DNA of 64,000 nucleotides from Mycolicibacter heraklionensis (GTDB lineage: Bacteria; Actinomycetota; Actinomycetes; Mycobacteriales; Mycobacteriaceae). The stretch is from positions 18,793-82,792 of the forward strand of contig LZME01000115.1 of the NCBI GenBank assembly GCA_001673575.1. The letters are read 5' to 3'. Made by a program: the position numbers and the translations under genes. Under the pieces are notes generated by a model. The model saw only the letters and a program-made list of their open reading frames with translations, had not been told where the DNA came from and ran no database searches. Positions 38,633-49,744 of this stretch are shown here, one piece after another; positions within the stretch are counted from its first letter, which is position 1; every line of letters starts with the position of its first letter.

Positions 38633-38656
38633 AGGTTGTCGCGCTGCGAGAAGCTA

Positions 38657-38694
38657 CAGAATCGCACTCCACCAGCCGGTGGGGTGCGATTCTG
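38657..38694 (+). terminator. Intrinsic terminator of the spc operon
   Basis: 17-bp stem with one G-U pair, 38657-38673 with 38678-38694, loop AGCC, 25 bases after the rplO stop. No long U-tract. Confidence 0.8.
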
Positions 38695-38753
38695 CGTTCG
38701 GCGGGCAGGTTCCTGCGCCCAGTGCGAGCTCCGGGTATGTCCGGCGGCGCCGG

Positions 38754-38759
38754 TAGGCT
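38754..38759 (+). promoter_or_regulatory. Leaderless promoter (-10) for sppA
   Basis: TAGGCT, then seven bases to ATG 38767 with no ribosome-binding site between. This is the standard mycobacterial leaderless spacing. No good -35 is seen. Confidence 0.55.
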
Positions 38760-38766
38760 CAAAAAC

Positions 38767-40539
38767 ATGTTCTCCCTGTTGACCGGCGTGCCCGGCCTGG
38801 ACGACCTGCGCAGCGTCGCGCGCCGCATCGACACCGCCCGGCACCACGGGGTGCCCAACGGCGTCATCCTCGAACTCGACCTGCAGGAGCTGCCCCACGA
38901 GACCGGGGCCTTCGACCCGCTGGCCCTGATCCGATCCGGTGGTCGGCCGCCGGTACTGCGCGATGTGGTGGCCGCGATCCACCGTGCCGCCGAAGACCCG
39001 CGCGTCGCGGGACTGATTGCCCGCGTGCAGCTTTCGTCGGCGGCCGCCGGACCGGTGCAGGAACTGCGGGCGGCGATCGCCGAGTTCTCCGCCGTCAAAC
39101 CATCGCTGGCATGGGCCGAAACCTACCCGGGCACGCTGTCTTACTACCTGGCTTCGGCGTTCGGCGAGGTCTGGATGCAGCCGTCGGGGACGGTCGGGCT
39201 GATCGGTTTCGCTACCAACGCGACCTTCCTGCGCAGTGCGTTGGGCAAGGCCGGCATCGAGGCGCAGTTCGTCGCCCGCGGCGAATACAAGTCGGCGGCC
39301 AACCTGTTCACCCAGGATTCCTACACCGATGCGCACCGCGAGGCCGACACCGCGTTGGTGGAGAGCCTGCACGCCCAGGTGCGCGCGGCCGTCGCCGAAT
39401 CCCGCAAGCTCGATGCCGACACCGTCGACGCCCTGGCCGACAAAGCACCGCTGCTGCGTGACGACGCGGTGGCCTCGGGCCTGATCGACCGGATCGGATT
39501 CCGCGACGAGGCCTACAACCGGATCGCCGCCTTGGCCGGAGCCGAGGACACCACCGGCGCCGACGACGACGGCGCACCACCGCGGCTGTACCTGGGGCGC
39601 TATGCCCACGCCACGGCCGGCGGGCCGGGGCCAACCCTGCCGGGGCGCAAGCCCAAGCCGGCGATCGCGGTGGTGACGGTGGCCGGGGCGATCGTCAGTG
39701 GCTCGGGCGGGCCGCAACTGTCGCCGCTGGGCAACCGCAATGTCGGTGGCGACACGATCGCCGCCGCGCTGCGCGAGGCCGCGGCCGATGATGAGGTCGC
39801 CGCAATCGTGCTGCGGGTGGACAGCCCGGGCGGCTCGGTCACCGGGTCCGAAACCATCTGGCGAGCGGTGCAGCAGGCCCGCGCGGCGGGTAAGCCGGTG
39901 GTGGCCTCGATGGGCGCGGTCGCGGCCTCCGGCGGGTACTACATCTCCGCGGGCACCGACACCATCGTGGCCAACCCCGCCACCATCACCGGATCCATCG
40001 GAGTGGTGACCGGCAAGCTGGTCGCCCGCGAGCTCAAGGACCGGCTCGGCGTGGGGACCGACTCGGTGCGAACCGGCGCCAACGCCGACGCCTGGTCGAT
40101 CAACGCCCCGTTCACCGCCGAGCAGCAGGGACAGGTCGAGACCGAAGCCGATTTGTTCTACAACGACTTCGTCGCGCGGGTGGCGCAAGGCCGCAACCTG
40201 TCCACCGATGCGGTGGACGCGGTGGCGCGCGGGCGGGTGTGGACCGGTGCAGACGCGGCCGAACGCGGGCTGGTCGACGAGCTGGGCGGCCTGCGCACGG
40301 CGGTACGACGCGCCAAGGTGCTGGCCGGGCTCGACGCGGACGCGCGGGTCCGCACTGTGTCCTACCCCGGCTCGTCGTTGTGGGAGTTCGTCCGGCCGCG
40401 CCAGTCGTCGCAGCCGGCGGCAGCGCTGTCCGATGCGGTCGGCAGCCTGCTGGTGCGATCGCTGGCCGGGGTCGTTGACCAGGTCGAACGATCGGTCAAC
40501 GGTGCGCACGTGCTGTGGCTGGGGGAGTCGCGCTGGTAA
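38767..40539 (+). CDS. sppA: Signal peptide peptidase SppA (protease IV)
   Basis: 590-residue double-domain SppA of the ClpP/crotonase-fold serine proteases that degrades leftover signal peptides. The catalytic dyad is Lys175 (GEYKSAANLF) and Ser388 (AVAASGGYYIS), arranged one per half as in E. coli SppA. ATG 38767 is chosen from the leaderless promoter; the in-frame extension to 38722 is rejected. The first residues are only weakly hydrophobic, so membrane attachment may be peripheral. It corresponds to Rv0724. Confidence 0.95.
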   Translation: MFSLLTGVPGLDDLRSVARRIDTARHHGVPNGVILELDLQELPHETGAFDPLALIRSGGRPPVLRDVVAAIHRAAEDPRVAGLIARVQLSSAAAGPVQELRAAIAEFSAVKPSLAWAETYPGTLSYYLASAFGEVWMQPSGTVGLIGFATNATFLRSALGKAGIEAQFVARGEYKSAANLFTQDSYTDAHREADTALVESLHAQVRAAVAESRKLDADTVDALADKAPLLRDDAVASGLIDRIGFRDEAYNRIAALAGAEDTTGADDDGAPPRLYLGRYAHATAGGPGPTLPGRKPKPAIAVVTVAGAIVSGSGGPQLSPLGNRNVGGDTIAAALREAAADDEVAAIVLRVDSPGGSVTGSETIWRAVQQARAAGKPVVASMGAVAASGGYYISAGTDTIVANPATITGSIGVVTGKLVARELKDRLGVGTDSVRTGANADAWSINAPFTAEQQGQVETEADLFYNDFVARVAQGRNLSTDAVDAVARGRVWTGADAAERGLVDELGGLRTAVRRAKVLAGLDADARVRTVSYPGSSLWEFVRPRQSSQPAAALSDAVGSLLVRSLAGVVDQVERSVNGAHVLWLGESRW

Positions 40540-40626
40540 AGCGCGTAACTTCGAATCAACAATTCTCTTCGCGGCAGTAAAAGCTCGGTAACACCTCTTT
40601 AACGGGCGCCGCCCATGCTTACAGCC

Positions 40627-40932
40627 ATGAAACGGTTACTGCTGCTGGCAGGTTTGAGCGCGATGGTCGGCCTGGCCGCCCCCGCCAACGCCACGCCGTC
40701 CGGCGTCGATGGGCAGTTTCTGGCCACTCTCTCCGGTGCCGGGCTGAGCCACCGCGCCGGCGACCAGGCAACCGTGTCGGCGGGCCGCGCGGTGTGCCAG
40801 CTGATGGACGCCGGGCTGTCCCCGATGGACACCGTCGTCGCGGTGCAGGCCACCAACCCGGGATTCACCATCCAGACCGCCGGCCAGTTCGCCGCGATCT
40901 CGACGGCGCACTACTGCCCCCAGTACATGTAA
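40627..40932 (+). CDS. DUF732 small secreted protein
   Basis: 101 residues. Signal peptide MKRLLLLAGLSAMVGLAAP with cleavage after ANA. The mature part is a helical DUF732 domain with two cysteines (AVCQLMDAG and AHYCPQYM) likely forming a disulfide. This family is abundant in mycobacteria and has no known function. ATG 40627 is preferred over ATG 40615 because it starts a compact signal peptide. It ends three bases from a convergent gene. Confidence 0.85.
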   Translation: MKRLLLLAGLSAMVGLAAPANATPSGVDGQFLATLSGAGLSHRAGDQATVSAGRAVCQLMDAGLSPMDTVVAVQATNPGFTIQTAGQFAAISTAHYCPQYM

Positions 40933-40935
40933 GGG

Positions 40936-42168
40936 TCAGGACTGCAGCCGGCAGCCCAACACGTCACGGAACAAGGCCTGGCGCAGCGCGAGTTCGCGAG
41001 GATCGCTGTAGAGGTGAAAACCCAAGCGGTTCATCACATACGAATAACCGATGCCGGTGTCGGGGTCGGCGAACCCAAAAGAACCACCGAAACCCGGTGT
41101 GCCATAAGCTCTGTCCGAGGAACCGAAGGCCGACGCGAACGCCGGCTTGGACAACCCCAGCGAGAACACCACCTCCACACCCAATACCTTGTCGCGTTCC
41201 CCGCGAGACGGTGGCGCCGGCATCGCGGTGAGTTCGTCGTGCACATCGGGGCTCAGCGGTAGCACCGGATCCGCGGTTGCCGCAGCGCCATAGAGCCGCG
41301 CGATCGCCGAGGCGGAGCCGATCCCGTTCGCCGACGGGATCTCCACGGCGCGCACCTCGTCGCGGTTGTAGTCCCCGTCCCAGGGTTTGATGTCACGGGG
41401 CAGGGAACTCGCTCGTCCCAGCAGCCCGAATGGATTGAACGACGCCGCCACCAGGGCCGCCGGCATCACGTTGAGGTGCAGGAGCGACTCGGCGCGCTTC
41501 CACTGGTGCAGCAACGCCACCTGATCGCGGGTTACCGACGTCGGCAGGCCGATGTGCAGGTTCAGCCCGAGGGGCCGGGCGATCTCGTCGGCGAAGAACC
41601 GGCCCAAGGTGCGGCCCGCCGGGTCGGTGCGACGGATGAGTTCGGATTCGTACCAGCCCAACGTGATCGCGTGATAGCCGTGCCGGGTGCCGGGCGCCCA
41701 GAGCGGCTTCTGCGCGGCGAGCATGGGCGCCAGTCGATCCGGGGCGGCGACATCGGCCAGCATGGGTGCGGGCTTCAGCGAGCTCAGCCCGGCCTGATGG
41801 CCCAGCAGCTGGCGGACCGTGACGTCCCCCTTGCCGGCCTGGGCGAACTCCGGCCAATGGGTTGCCACCTTGTCGTCGTAGCCGAACAGTCCCCGCGAGA
41901 CGGCCAGTGCCACGGTCAGGGCCGCCACGCCCTTGGTGCTGGAGAAGACGTTGACCATGGTGTCGGGCTGCCATGGTGCACGTGTAGCCCCGTCGCGGTA
42001 GCCGCCCCACAGGTCAACGACTTTGACGCCGTCGCGGTACACCGAGACCGCGGCGCCCACCTCCCGGCCTGCTGCGAAGTTGGCCCGGAACGCATCGGCG
42101 ACCTTGCCGTAGCCCGCATCGACGTCGCCGCCGATCAGATCTTGGGGAACCTTGACCTTGAGCACCAT
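40936..42168 (-). CDS. Beta-lactamase-fold serine hydrolase (esterase)
   Basis: 410 residues of the class C beta-lactamase/EstB-like family, comparable with mycobacterial LipL, LipD or LipP. Nucleophile Ser76 and Lys79 are in SSTK, Tyr165 in HGYHAIT is the second active-site element, and GFGGSFGFADP lies where the KTG-type motif occurs. No signal peptide. Such proteins are usually esterases and not antibiotic-degrading enzymes. The substrate is unknown. Confidence 0.9.
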   Translation of the reverse strand: MVLKVKVPQDLIGGDVDAGYGKVADAFRANFAAGREVGAAVSVYRDGVKVVDLWGGYRDGATRAPWQPDTMVNVFSSTKGVAALTVALAVSRGLFGYDDKVATHWPEFAQAGKGDVTVRQLLGHQAGLSSLKPAPMLADVAAPDRLAPMLAAQKPLWAPGTRHGYHAITLGWYESELIRRTDPAGRTLGRFFADEIARPLGLNLHIGLPTSVTRDQVALLHQWKRAESLLHLNVMPAALVAASFNPFGLLGRASSLPRDIKPWDGDYNRDEVRAVEIPSANGIGSASAIARLYGAAATADPVLPLSPDVHDELTAMPAPPSRGERDKVLGVEVVFSLGLSKPAFASAFGSSDRAYGTPGFGGSFGFADPDTGIGYSYVMNRLGFHLYSDPRELALRQALFRDVLGCRLQS

Positions 42169-42663
42169 GGGGTGGTTATACCGTCGCCGGTCACCCGGCT
42201 ATCGCCGAATGGTGATTTCGCCGGGGCGTTCCGCGGACGCCCCTGTCAGTCACCCATCGCCGCGGCGCTGGACAGGCGGCCCGACGTTGCGATCCCACAA
42301 CCGGCCCCAGCGGGTGTCGGGTCGGTGCGCGAGATCGTCCGGTAGGGCCATTAGTCCTTTTTCGAGGGCCTCGCTATTTCACTATGGGGGCCGGCCCGTA
42401 GGCAATATTACCTAATACGTGGCGGCAGTCACAGCCGTCGGTAAATCATGATGTCGCCCATATGGCGCACCTCTCAATATCGGCTAATTCTCAGGTCAAT
42501 CATGGTTTATCGCAGCACGAGGCTCTGCGAATACCTAATTTTCAATTCGTCGGAGTCGTCAAATTCGGCTAACTTGCAGCGCGAGTGAGTCGTTACGGTT
42601 CGCGGATTTCATGCTGAACCGGCGATTAATTAGGCAATGAATTCAGAAATTGGGAGATTCGGC
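42169..42663. other. AT-richer intergenic region upstream of the PGRS gene
   Basis: About 495 bases with no supported gene. The composition is clearly richer in A and T than the flanks, with stretches such as CAATATTACCTAATACG and GATTAATTAGGCAATGAATT. AACTTG (42571-42576), 17 bp and TACGGT (42594-42599) could be the PGRS promoter. GGGAG at 42652-42656 is the ribosome-binding site of that gene. Confidence 0.5.
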
Positions 42664-45600
42664 ATGAAACAGAGTCGTGACCGTCGGCAAAGTGGCCGTG
42701 GTGTCGGTCGGCGGATGGCCGGCGCCGGAAGCGCAGTCGGGGCGTTCCTGGCGTTCGGGGTGGGGCCGGTGGCAACCGCGCCGTGCGCCCGTGCGGACTT
42801 CGACGACCTGATCATGCAGCCGATCCTGGAGATGTTCGACTCCTGGTCGGTCGGCTCGGACCTGTGGTTCACCGGATCGTCGGATGACCTACTCGGCGGC
42901 CTCGACGCCGGTGCCGCGTTCGACTCCAGCATTTTCGCCTTCGACCCCACGCAACCGTTGGGCCCCTGGCTGGCGGAGATGGACCACGTGCTCTACACGG
43001 GCTTCCAGAACTACGTCTACCTGCCGTTGTACGCCATCAGCCAAGACCTGATGGGCTACGCCGAACCGCTGCTCAACATCGTCAACCAGCCCTTCGTCGA
43101 CCTGTTCGGCCGGGTGCTGATCGGTAACGGCATCGACGGCTTCGACGGCGTCAACGACTCGCTGCTGGGCAGCTCGGGACTCTTCGGCAACCTCGGCGAC
43201 GGTGGTTTCCTGTTCGGCGACGGCGGCGCCGGGGTGGCCGGTGACGCCATCAACGCCGACGGTGGGATCGGTGGAGCGGCCGGGCTGATCGGCAATGGCG
43301 GCGCCGGTGGTGCCGGACTCGCTGGCATTGCCGGTGGCGACGCCGGTAACGGCGGTGATGGCGGTGCCGGTGGCTGGCTGCTGGGCAACGGTGGCCTGGG
43401 CGGTGCCGGCGGTGTCGGTGGAATCGGCGGTGGCGCAGGTGGTTTCGGTGGAACCGGCGGTGCGGCCATCTTCATCGGCAACGGCGGCGCCGGTGGTGCC
43501 GGTGGCGCTGGAGGTTTCGGAGGCGACGGTGCCGACGGAGCCACGTTCGGCGCGAGCGGTGATCACGGCGGCTTCGGCGGCATCGGCGGCAACGGTGGTA
43601 CCGGCGGCCGCGCGGGCTTGCTGTTCGGTGCCGCGGGCAACGGCGGCAACGGTGGTGTCGGCGGCGACGGTGGCGCCGGCGGTGATGGTCAGAACGGCCT
43701 GCACGGCACCAACGCCGGTGGCGCCGGCGTCAGCAGCGGCCTACCCGGACAAGACGGCATGGACGCCGGCAACGGCGGCAACGGCGGCAACGGCGGCGCC
43801 GGTGGAAACGCGGGCAAGGGCGGCGCGGGCGGATTCCTCGGCATCCACCCGGCTGGTGCGTCCGGAGCGGCCGGGGCCGGCGGCAGCGCCGGTGACGCCG
43901 GAAATGCCGGCAACGGAGGTAACGGCGGTAACGGTGGCAACGACGGAACGGGCCTGTCCGCCGGCGACGGCGGTAACGGTGGCGCCGGCGGTGACCGTGG
44001 CATCGTCGGCATCGCGGGCCTCGGTGGTCTGAACAGCGACGGCACCCGCGCCGCTTCCGGCGCGGACGGCGCGGTGGCCATCAGTGGTGGCAACGGCGGT
44101 CACGGCGGCAACGGCGGCAACGGCGGCGTGCTCGCTGACGGCCAGGGCCAGAACGGTGGTGCCGCCGGAAACGGTGGCGCCGCAGGCCGGATCGGCGACG
44201 GCGGTAACGGCGGTAACGGCGGCCATGGCGGCGACAGCGCCGCCGGTGCCGACGGCGCCAACCCCGGCGACGCCGGTGTGGACGGCAAGGTCGGCGGTTA
44301 CGGCGGCAACGGTGGACACGGTGGCGCCGGTGGACGCGATGCCGGGAACTCCGGCAATGGCGGCAACGGTGGCAACGGCGCGGATGGCGGCGACGGCGGA
44401 GCCGGTGCCAACGGAGCGGACGGGATCCTTCCGGGCCAGGACGGCCAGGATGGTGGTCGCGGCGGCAGCGGCGGTGACGGTGGCGCCGGCGGTAATGGTG
44501 GCAACGCGGGCGTCGTCTACAACGGCGTGGTCGGGCTCAACGGCAACGGCGGCGACGCCGGTAACGGCGGCAACGCCAGCACCCCCGGCAACGGTGGCAA
44601 CGGCGCGGCCGGTAACGCCGAGAACCCCAACGGCGGCAAGGGCGGCAACGGTGGCGACCCCGGTACGGCGGGCAACGCCGGCGTGGCGGGTGTGCACGGC
44701 ACCGGCGGCAATCCGGCCAGCGGTGTCAACGGTCTCGACGGAGTGGCCGGGACCGGAGTCACCGGGATTCACGGCAACGGCGGCAACGGTGGTGCCGGCT
44801 ATGACGCCGCGGCCGACCCGAACGCCGTTCCGGGTGCCGACGGTGGGGCCGGCGGTGCCGGCGGCCACGGTGGCCTGATCGGCAACGGCGGTAACGGTGC
44901 GGCCGGCGGTGGCGGTGCGCTGGGCGCAGTGGGTGCTGACGGCGACGTGCCGGGCGCATCCGGTGGTACCGGTGGCGCCGGCGGCAACGGTGGTGCCGGT
45001 GGCGCGGGCGGTAATGGTGGCGCACTCGCCGGTAACGCCGGCAACGGTGGTAACGGCGGTGACGGGGCAACGGGCGGCAGCGGCGGTACCGGTCAGGACG
45101 GAGCGACCGGGGTGGCCGGCGTCGACGATGGCGCGGGTGGCAACGCCGGCGACGGCGGCAACGGCGGCGTGGGCGGTAACGGCGGCGTGGGCGGCAATGC
45201 CGGTACCGCGGCCAACGGCAACGGCGGCAGCAACGGTGATGGCGGGAACGCCGGTGACGGCGGAAACGCCGGGAACGCCGGCAACGGCGGAACCGGTGCC
45301 GCCGGTGACGCCGACAACCCCGACGGCGGTAAGGGCGGCGACGGCGGCAACCGCGGACAGGCCGGTCTGGGCGGCACGGGTGCCGGGGCCGGTAGCGGTG
45401 GCAGCGGCGGCACCGCCGGAAATGACGGTGCAGTCGGCGCGGACGCCACCGCAGGCGGCGACGGCGGTAACGGAGGTCGAGGCTTCGACGCCATCGACCC
45501 GGGAACCAACGGCGGTAACGGCGGTGCGGGCGGTAACGCCGGAGCTATCGGCACCGGTGGCGACGGCGGCGCGGGCGGTACGGGCGCCAACGGCCTGGCG

Positions 45601-47643
45601 GGTGTGACCGACGGCAACGGCAACGGCACCCTCGGCGGTGACGGCGGTCGGGGTGGTAACGGTGGCGCCGGTGGCGCCGGCGGGACCACCTCCGGTGATG
45701 CCGGCAACGGTGGTGTCGGCGGGGCCGGCGGCGTGGGCGGCGTGGGTGGCAGCGGCGCCAACGGCACCGCTGGTATCGACGCCACCCTGCCCGGCGGCAA
45801 CGGTACAGACGGCGGCGACGCCGGCAACGGCGGTATCGGCGGCACGGGTGGTAGCGGCGGCAACGGCGGTGTCGGCGGTACTGCCACCGACGGCAAAGAC
45901 GGCCACGCCGGCGATGGCGGAGTCGGCGGCGCAGGCGGAAACGCCGGAAACGCCGGTAACGGCGGTGCCGGTGGCGCCGGCCTAGGCGGCGGTGCCGGTG
46001 CGGCGGCCGGCAACGGCGGTAACGGCGGCGACGGCGGCGTGCGCGGCACGGCCGGGGCCGGTGGCCAGGGCGGCACCAGCGGCGACGGAACCACCCAGGC
46101 GGCCAACGGCACCACGGGTGCCAACGCAACTGGCGGTGACGGCGGCGCCGGCGGCAAGGGTGGTGCGGCAACCAATGCGAACCAGACCGGCGGCAACGGT
46201 GGCAAGGGCGGTAACGCCGGTCCCGATGGCCGCGGCGGCAACGGCGGCGCGGGCGGCAACGGCTTCAACGGCGCCAACGGCACCAACTCCACCGACCCGA
46301 GCGTCGACGGCACCAACGGCGGCAACGGCACCGCCGGCGGTGACGGTGGTGCGGGCGGTCTGGGCGGCACCAACTCCGGTGTCGGGGGCAACGGTGGCGC
46401 CGGCGGTGCCGGGGGCAACGGCGGCAACGGCGGCCACGGCAGTAACGGCACCACCGGAGGCAATGGCACCGGTGCGAACCCGGATGGCTCCGACGGCGGC
46501 GATGCCAGCAGCGGCGGTAACGGTGGCAACGGTGCGGCCGGTGGCAACGGCGGCGTGGCCGGGACGGGCGCCAGCGGCAGCGGCTCCGCCGGTGCCGGTG
46601 GCAAGGGCGGCAATGCCGGTAACGCCGGTAATGCCGGTAACGGTGGTAATGGCGGCGACGGGATTGCCACCAACACCACTGGATCGGGTGCGCACGGTGG
46701 TCACGGCGGCGACGGCGGCGACGGCGGCGACCGCGGTACTGCCGGCACCGCCGGCACGGGTGGCACCGGCGGTGACGGGAGCCAAGCCGCGGACGGCAAG
46801 GCCGGCTCGAGCGGCACCGGCGGTAATGGTGGGAACGGCGGCAAGGGTGCCGACGCGACCAGCACCGGCCAGTTCGGTGGCAATGGCGGCAAGGGCGGCA
46901 ACGCCGGCGCTGACGGAAACGGCGGTAACGGTGGCGACGCCGGTAAGGGTGCCAACGCCCCGACCGGCCCTGGCACGACCGGCGGGACCGGATCGGCCGG
47001 TACCGACGGCGATCAGTCCGGAAACCCCAACGGCGGCACCGGTGGTACCGGCGGCAATGGCACCGGGATCGGCGGCAAGGGCGGAAACGGTGGCACCGGT
47101 GGAACCGGCGCCGACGCCGGCAGTACGCCTGGCCAGTCGGCGGGTGCCGGCGGCACCGGCGGCACCGGCGGAAACGGATCCAACGGCGCGGACGGCGGTT
47201 ACGGCGGTAAGGGCGGCGACGGCGGCCTTGGCGGCAGTAACTCCGGTAACGGCGGTAACGGCGGTCAGGGTGGCGCCGGCGGTAACGGCAGCAGGGGCGG
47301 CGACGGCGGCGCCGGCGGTGCCGGTGCCAGCGGCGGCAACGGCAGCGAGACGAACCCCAACGGTGGCGCCGGCGGTAACGGTGGCAGCGGCGGTAACGGC
47401 GGCAGCGGCGGGAACGCGGCCGGCGGCAACTACGGCGGTAAGGGCGGCGCGGCCAACAACCCCAACGGCACCGCCGGCCAAGACGGCGCCAACGGTGCCG
47501 ACGGCACCCCGGGTGGCCCAGGAGCCGCCGGGCCTGGTGGCCCGGCCGGCGGTGGCGGTGCGGCTGCCGGCGGCGGGACCGCGGGTCCGCCTGGACAGCC
47601 CGGTGAGGGCGGCAAGGGCGGCGGGGTCATTCCCCCGAGCTGA
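42664..47643 (+). CDS. PGRS repeat protein with signal-like N-terminus, no PE domain
   Basis: 1659 residues. The N-terminus [20 protein letters not shown] followed by a hydrophobic stretch and CARADFDD looks like an export signal. Residues about 45-150 are non-repetitive ([35 protein letters not shown]), then comes [14 protein letters not shown], close to the GRPLIGNG linker of PE_PGRS proteins. The rest is hundreds of GGxGGx and NGGNGGxGGxGG repeats to a proline-ending C-terminus. GGGAG with a 7-nt spacer sets ATG 42664. PGRS domains of this kind are calcium-binding-like surface domains in some reports; the role here is unknown. Codon use is dominated by GGC/GGT and GCC/AAC. Confidence 0.88.
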   Translation: MKQSRDRRQSGRGVGRRMAGAGSAVGAFLAFGVGPVATAPCARADFDDLIMQPILEMFDSWSVGSDLWFTGSSDDLLGGLDAGAAFDSSIFAFDPTQPLGPWLAEMDHVLYTGFQNYVYLPLYAISQDLMGYAEPLLNIVNQPFVDLFGRVLIGNGIDGFDGVNDSLLGSSGLFGNLGDGGFLFGDGGAGVAGDAINADGGIGGAAGLIGNGGAGGAGLAGIAGGDAGNGGDGGAGGWLLGNGGLGGAGGVGGIGGGAGGFGGTGGAAIFIGNGGAGGAGGAGGFGGDGADGATFGASGDHGGFGGIGGNGGTGGRAGLLFGAAGNGGNGGVGGDGGAGGDGQNGLHGTNAGGAGVSSGLPGQDGMDAGNGGNGGNGGAGGNAGKGGAGGFLGIHPAGASGAAGAGGSAGDAGNAGNGGNGGNGGNDGTGLSAGDGGNGGAGGDRGIVGIAGLGGLNSDGTRAASGADGAVAISGGNGGHGGNGGNGGVLADGQGQNGGAAGNGGAAGRIGDGGNGGNGGHGGDSAAGADGANPGDAGVDGKVGGYGGNGGHGGAGGRDAGNSGNGGNGGNGADGGDGGAGANGADGILPGQDGQDGGRGGSGGDGGAGGNGGNAGVVYNGVVGLNGNGGDAGNGGNASTPGNGGNGAAGNAENPNGGKGGNGGDPGTAGNAGVAGVHGTGGNPASGVNGLDGVAGTGVTGIHGNGGNGGAGYDAAADPNAVPGADGGAGGAGGHGGLIGNGGNGAAGGGGALGAVGADGDVPGASGGTGGAGGNGGAGGAGGNGGALAGNAGNGGNGGDGATGGSGGTGQDGATGVAGVDDGAGGNAGDGGNGGVGGNGGVGGNAGTAANGNGGSNGDGGNAGDGGNAGNAGNGGTGAAGDADNPDGGKGGDGGNRGQAGLGGTGAGAGSGGSGGTAGNDGAVGADATAGGDGGNGGRGFDAIDPGTNGGNGGAGGNAGAIGTGGDGGAGGTGANGLAGVTDGNGNGTLGGDGGRGGNGGAGGAGGTTSGDAGNGGVGGAGGVGGVGGSGANGTAGIDATLPGGNGTDGGDAGNGGIGGTGGSGGNGGVGGTATDGKDGHAGDGGVGGAGGNAGNAGNGGAGGAGLGGGAGAAAGNGGNGGDGGVRGTAGAGGQGGTSGDGTTQAANGTTGANATGGDGGAGGKGGAATNANQTGGNGGKGGNAGPDGRGGNGGAGGNGFNGANGTNSTDPSVDGTNGGNGTAGGDGGAGGLGGTNSGVGGNGGAGGAGGNGGNGGHGSNGTTGGNGTGANPDGSDGGDASSGGNGGNGAAGGNGGVAGTGASGSGSAGAGGKGGNAGNAGNAGNGGNGGDGIATNTTGSGAHGGHGGDGGDGGDRGTAGTAGTGGTGGDGSQAADGKAGSSGTGGNGGNGGKGADATSTGQFGGNGGKGGNAGADGNGGNGGDAGKGANAPTGPGTTGGTGSAGTDGDQSGNPNGGTGGTGGNGTGIGGKGGNGGTGGTGADAGSTPGQSAGAGGTGGTGGNGSNGADGGYGGKGGDGGLGGSNSGNGGNGGQGGAGGNGSRGGDGGAGGAGASGGNGSETNPNGGAGGNGGSGGNGGSGGNAAGGNYGGKGGAANNPNGTAGQDGANGADGTPGGPGAAGPGGPAGGGGAAAGGGTAGPPGQPGEGGKGGGVIPPS

Positions 47644-47668
47644 TAGGCCGGCCACCCCGCAACACGGC

Positions 47669-47702
47669 GATGGCCGTCGGTCCCTCCGGACCGGCGGCCA
47701 TC
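47669..47702. terminator. Hairpin terminator after the PGRS gene
   Basis: 15-bp stem with one G-U pair, 47669-47683 with 47688-47702, loop CTCC, 26 bases after the stop. It also lies just beyond the 3' end of the convergent methyltransferase gene. Confidence 0.75.
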
Positions 47703-47726
47703 ATCGTTGTGGTGGCGAAATGCCGT

Positions 47727-48635
47727 TTAGGGCCGAATCGCCTCGATCGCAATCGAATTGCGCAACCGGGCCACGATCTCACCGTCGGGAAAGGTGCGAC
47801 CGTAGTCGGCGAACACGGTCTCTCGACCGCGCTCGCGCACCTTCCACCCGCGCTCGGTCAGGTATGTCCCAACCGGGTTTCGCTCGCCGGAGTACACCAG
47901 CGTGGTGATGTCGAGATCCAGCCCCTGGTCGGCGAACCGCTGACCCAGCGACTGGTTCGAGCCGCTCAGCGTGGCCGCGCCGTCGGGGTGGTACTCGGTG
48001 GCCACCCGGCTGCCCGGAGCGCTCAACGCGGTGATGTGGTCGAACAACCGGTCCTGCGCATCCGGCGGCAGATAGATGAGCAGGCCCTCGGCGCTCCACG
48101 CGGTGGGCTTCGTCTCATCAAAGCCGCTGTCGCGCAACGCAGCCGGCCAGTCATCGCGCAGATCGACGGCCACGGCGCGGCGATCGGCGGTCGGCTGGGC
48201 TCCCAAGTCGGCCAGCGTGCGCGACTTGAACTCGATCACGTCCGGCTGGTCGATCTCGTAGACCACGCTGCCCTGCGGCCAACCCAGCCGATAGGCCCGC
48301 GAATCCAGTCCAGCGGCCAAGATGACCGACTGCCGGACGCCGGCGTCCGCAGCTTGCAGAAAGAAATCGTCGAAGAACCGGGTGCGCACTGCCATCACGG
48401 CGGTCATCGGTTCGGCGGCGGACTTGGCCTCGGCGGCCACCGCCGGGTCGAGCGTGCCATCGACCATCTTGGTGAAGAAGTCGATCCCGACCGCCCGCAC
48501 CAGCGGCGCCGCGAAGGGGTCGGAGATGATCGGCTCGGCTTCCGCGGTGGCCAGCGCGCGGGCGGCGGCCACCATGGTGGCGGTGGTGCCCACGCTGGAC
48601 GCCAGGTCCCAGCTGTCGTTCTCAGTGCGTGCCAT
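47727..48635 (-). CDS. SAM-dependent methyltransferase, TIGR00027 family (copy 1)
   Basis: 302 residues. Conserved [46 protein letters not shown] (SAM loop) and [13 protein letters not shown] place it in the expanded mycobacterial family that includes Rv0725c, Rv0726c and Rv0731c. These are annotated as O-methyltransferases; substrates are not known. It starts five bases after the stop of its neighbour, so the two form an operon. Confidence 0.92.
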   Translation of the reverse strand: MARTENDSWDLASSVGTTATMVAAARALATAEAEPIISDPFAAPLVRAVGIDFFTKMVDGTLDPAVAAEAKSAAEPMTAVMAVRTRFFDDFFLQAADAGVRQSVILAAGLDSRAYRLGWPQGSVVYEIDQPDVIEFKSRTLADLGAQPTADRRAVAVDLRDDWPAALRDSGFDETKPTAWSAEGLLIYLPPDAQDRLFDHITALSAPGSRVATEYHPDGAATLSGSNQSLGQRFADQGLDLDITTLVYSGERNPVGTYLTERGWKVRERGRETVFADYGRTFPDGEIVARLRNSIAIEAIRP

Positions 48636-48640
48636 GGCCG

Positions 48641-49573
48641 TCAGCCCCGGACCGCGTTGATGTAGGCCAGCTTGCCGAACCCGGGCTCCTCGTCGACATC
48701 TAGCGGTGGCAGCCCGTACTCGGCGAACAGGGCGCCGACGTCGTGGCTGTCGACCCGCCAGTCGTGGCCGGCCAGATAACTACCGGCCTCGTTGCGGTCC
48801 CCGAAATAGAGCAGTTCGGTCATATCGATGTCGACCCCGTGGCTGCGCATCCGTTCCGCGGATTCCCGCATGCGCCGACGCGCCTGTTCTTCGGTGGCCG
48901 CGTCGAGGCCGGGAGTGCTCTCGGTGGCGATCCGGCTGCCCGGTGCACTCAGGGCGGTGACGGTGTCCAGCAGCCGATCTTGCGCATCGGGGGGCAGGTA
49001 CCCCAGCAGTCCCTCCGCGCTCCAGGCGGTCGGCAGGGCGGGATCGAAGCCGGCCGCCTGGAGCGCCGTCGGCCAGTCCTCGCGCAGATCGACCGAGACG
49101 GTCCGCCGATCGGCGGTGGGCTGCGCGCCTTGCTCGGCCAGCACCCGGGTCTTGAACTCGATCACCTCGGGCTGGTCGACCTCATAGACAATGGTGCCGG
49201 CCGGCCAGTCCAGCCGATAGGCACGCGAGTCCAGCCCGGAGGCCAGGATGACGGCCTGGCGGATGCCGGCGGCGCCCGCGTCGGTGAAGAAGTCGTCGAA
49301 GAACCGGGTGCGGGCCGCCATGTTGTCGGCCATCCGGGCCATGTCCTTCGGGGCTTTATCGCCGAAGTCTTCCGGGGCGATCTCACCGCTGGCCAACCTG
49401 GTGAACAGGTCCAGTCCGACGGCGCGCACCAATGGTTCGGCGAACGGGTCGTTGATCAGGGGATGGGCGGCCCGGCTGGCGATCGCGCGACCCACGGCCA
49501 CGCCGGTGGCGGTGATTCCCACGCTGGAGGCCAGGTCCCAGGTGTCTCCAGGAAATCGGCCGGTACTTGCCAT
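48641..49573 (-). CDS. SAM-dependent methyltransferase, TIGR00027 family (copy 2)
   Basis: 310 residues, a close paralogue of the downstream gene with the same block order ([47 protein letters not shown]). ATG 49573 has GGAG eight bases ahead; a GTG at 49582 is less likely. A cluster of CTAG tetranucleotides lies just upstream at 49592-49607. The pair probably arose by tandem duplication. Confidence 0.92.
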   Translation of the reverse strand: MASTGRFPGDTWDLASSVGITATGVAVGRAIASRAAHPLINDPFAEPLVRAVGLDLFTRLASGEIAPEDFGDKAPKDMARMADNMAARTRFFDDFFTDAGAAGIRQAVILASGLDSRAYRLDWPAGTIVYEVDQPEVIEFKTRVLAEQGAQPTADRRTVSVDLREDWPTALQAAGFDPALPTAWSAEGLLGYLPPDAQDRLLDTVTALSAPGSRIATESTPGLDAATEEQARRRMRESAERMRSHGVDIDMTELLYFGDRNEAGSYLAGHDWRVDSHDVGALFAEYGLPPLDVDEEPGFGKLAYINAVRG

Positions 49574-49744
49574 GGTGCACACTCCTATCTCTCTAGCTGC
49601 TAGCTAGCTCTGCCGATCGAGCGCCGCCGGGAAGTTAGTTAGCGTATTTAACGAGCCATCGCCGACTGTACGCCGCTACGCTGATCGCGCGCTGGCAGTG
49701 CCGCCGACGCCCGCCCGGCCCGCGGTGCGCAGCTGTTACTCTCG

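Noticed and set aside
38029-40509. 826-residue minus-strand frame over rpmD, rplO and sppA
   Set aside because: It is antisense to three certain genes and to a terminator and has no recognisable domain.
43200-47600. Dense short repeats considered as a CRISPR array or satellite
   Set aside because: Units are protein-coding GGX triplets of variable length with no fixed spacer; they are PGRS codons.
43741-47655. Several long minus-strand and other-frame open frames in the PGRS gene, rich in Pro, Ala, Thr or Val
   Set aside because: They mirror the Gly-Gly-X repeat in other frames; long open frames are expected from such repeats and carry no start signal or domain.
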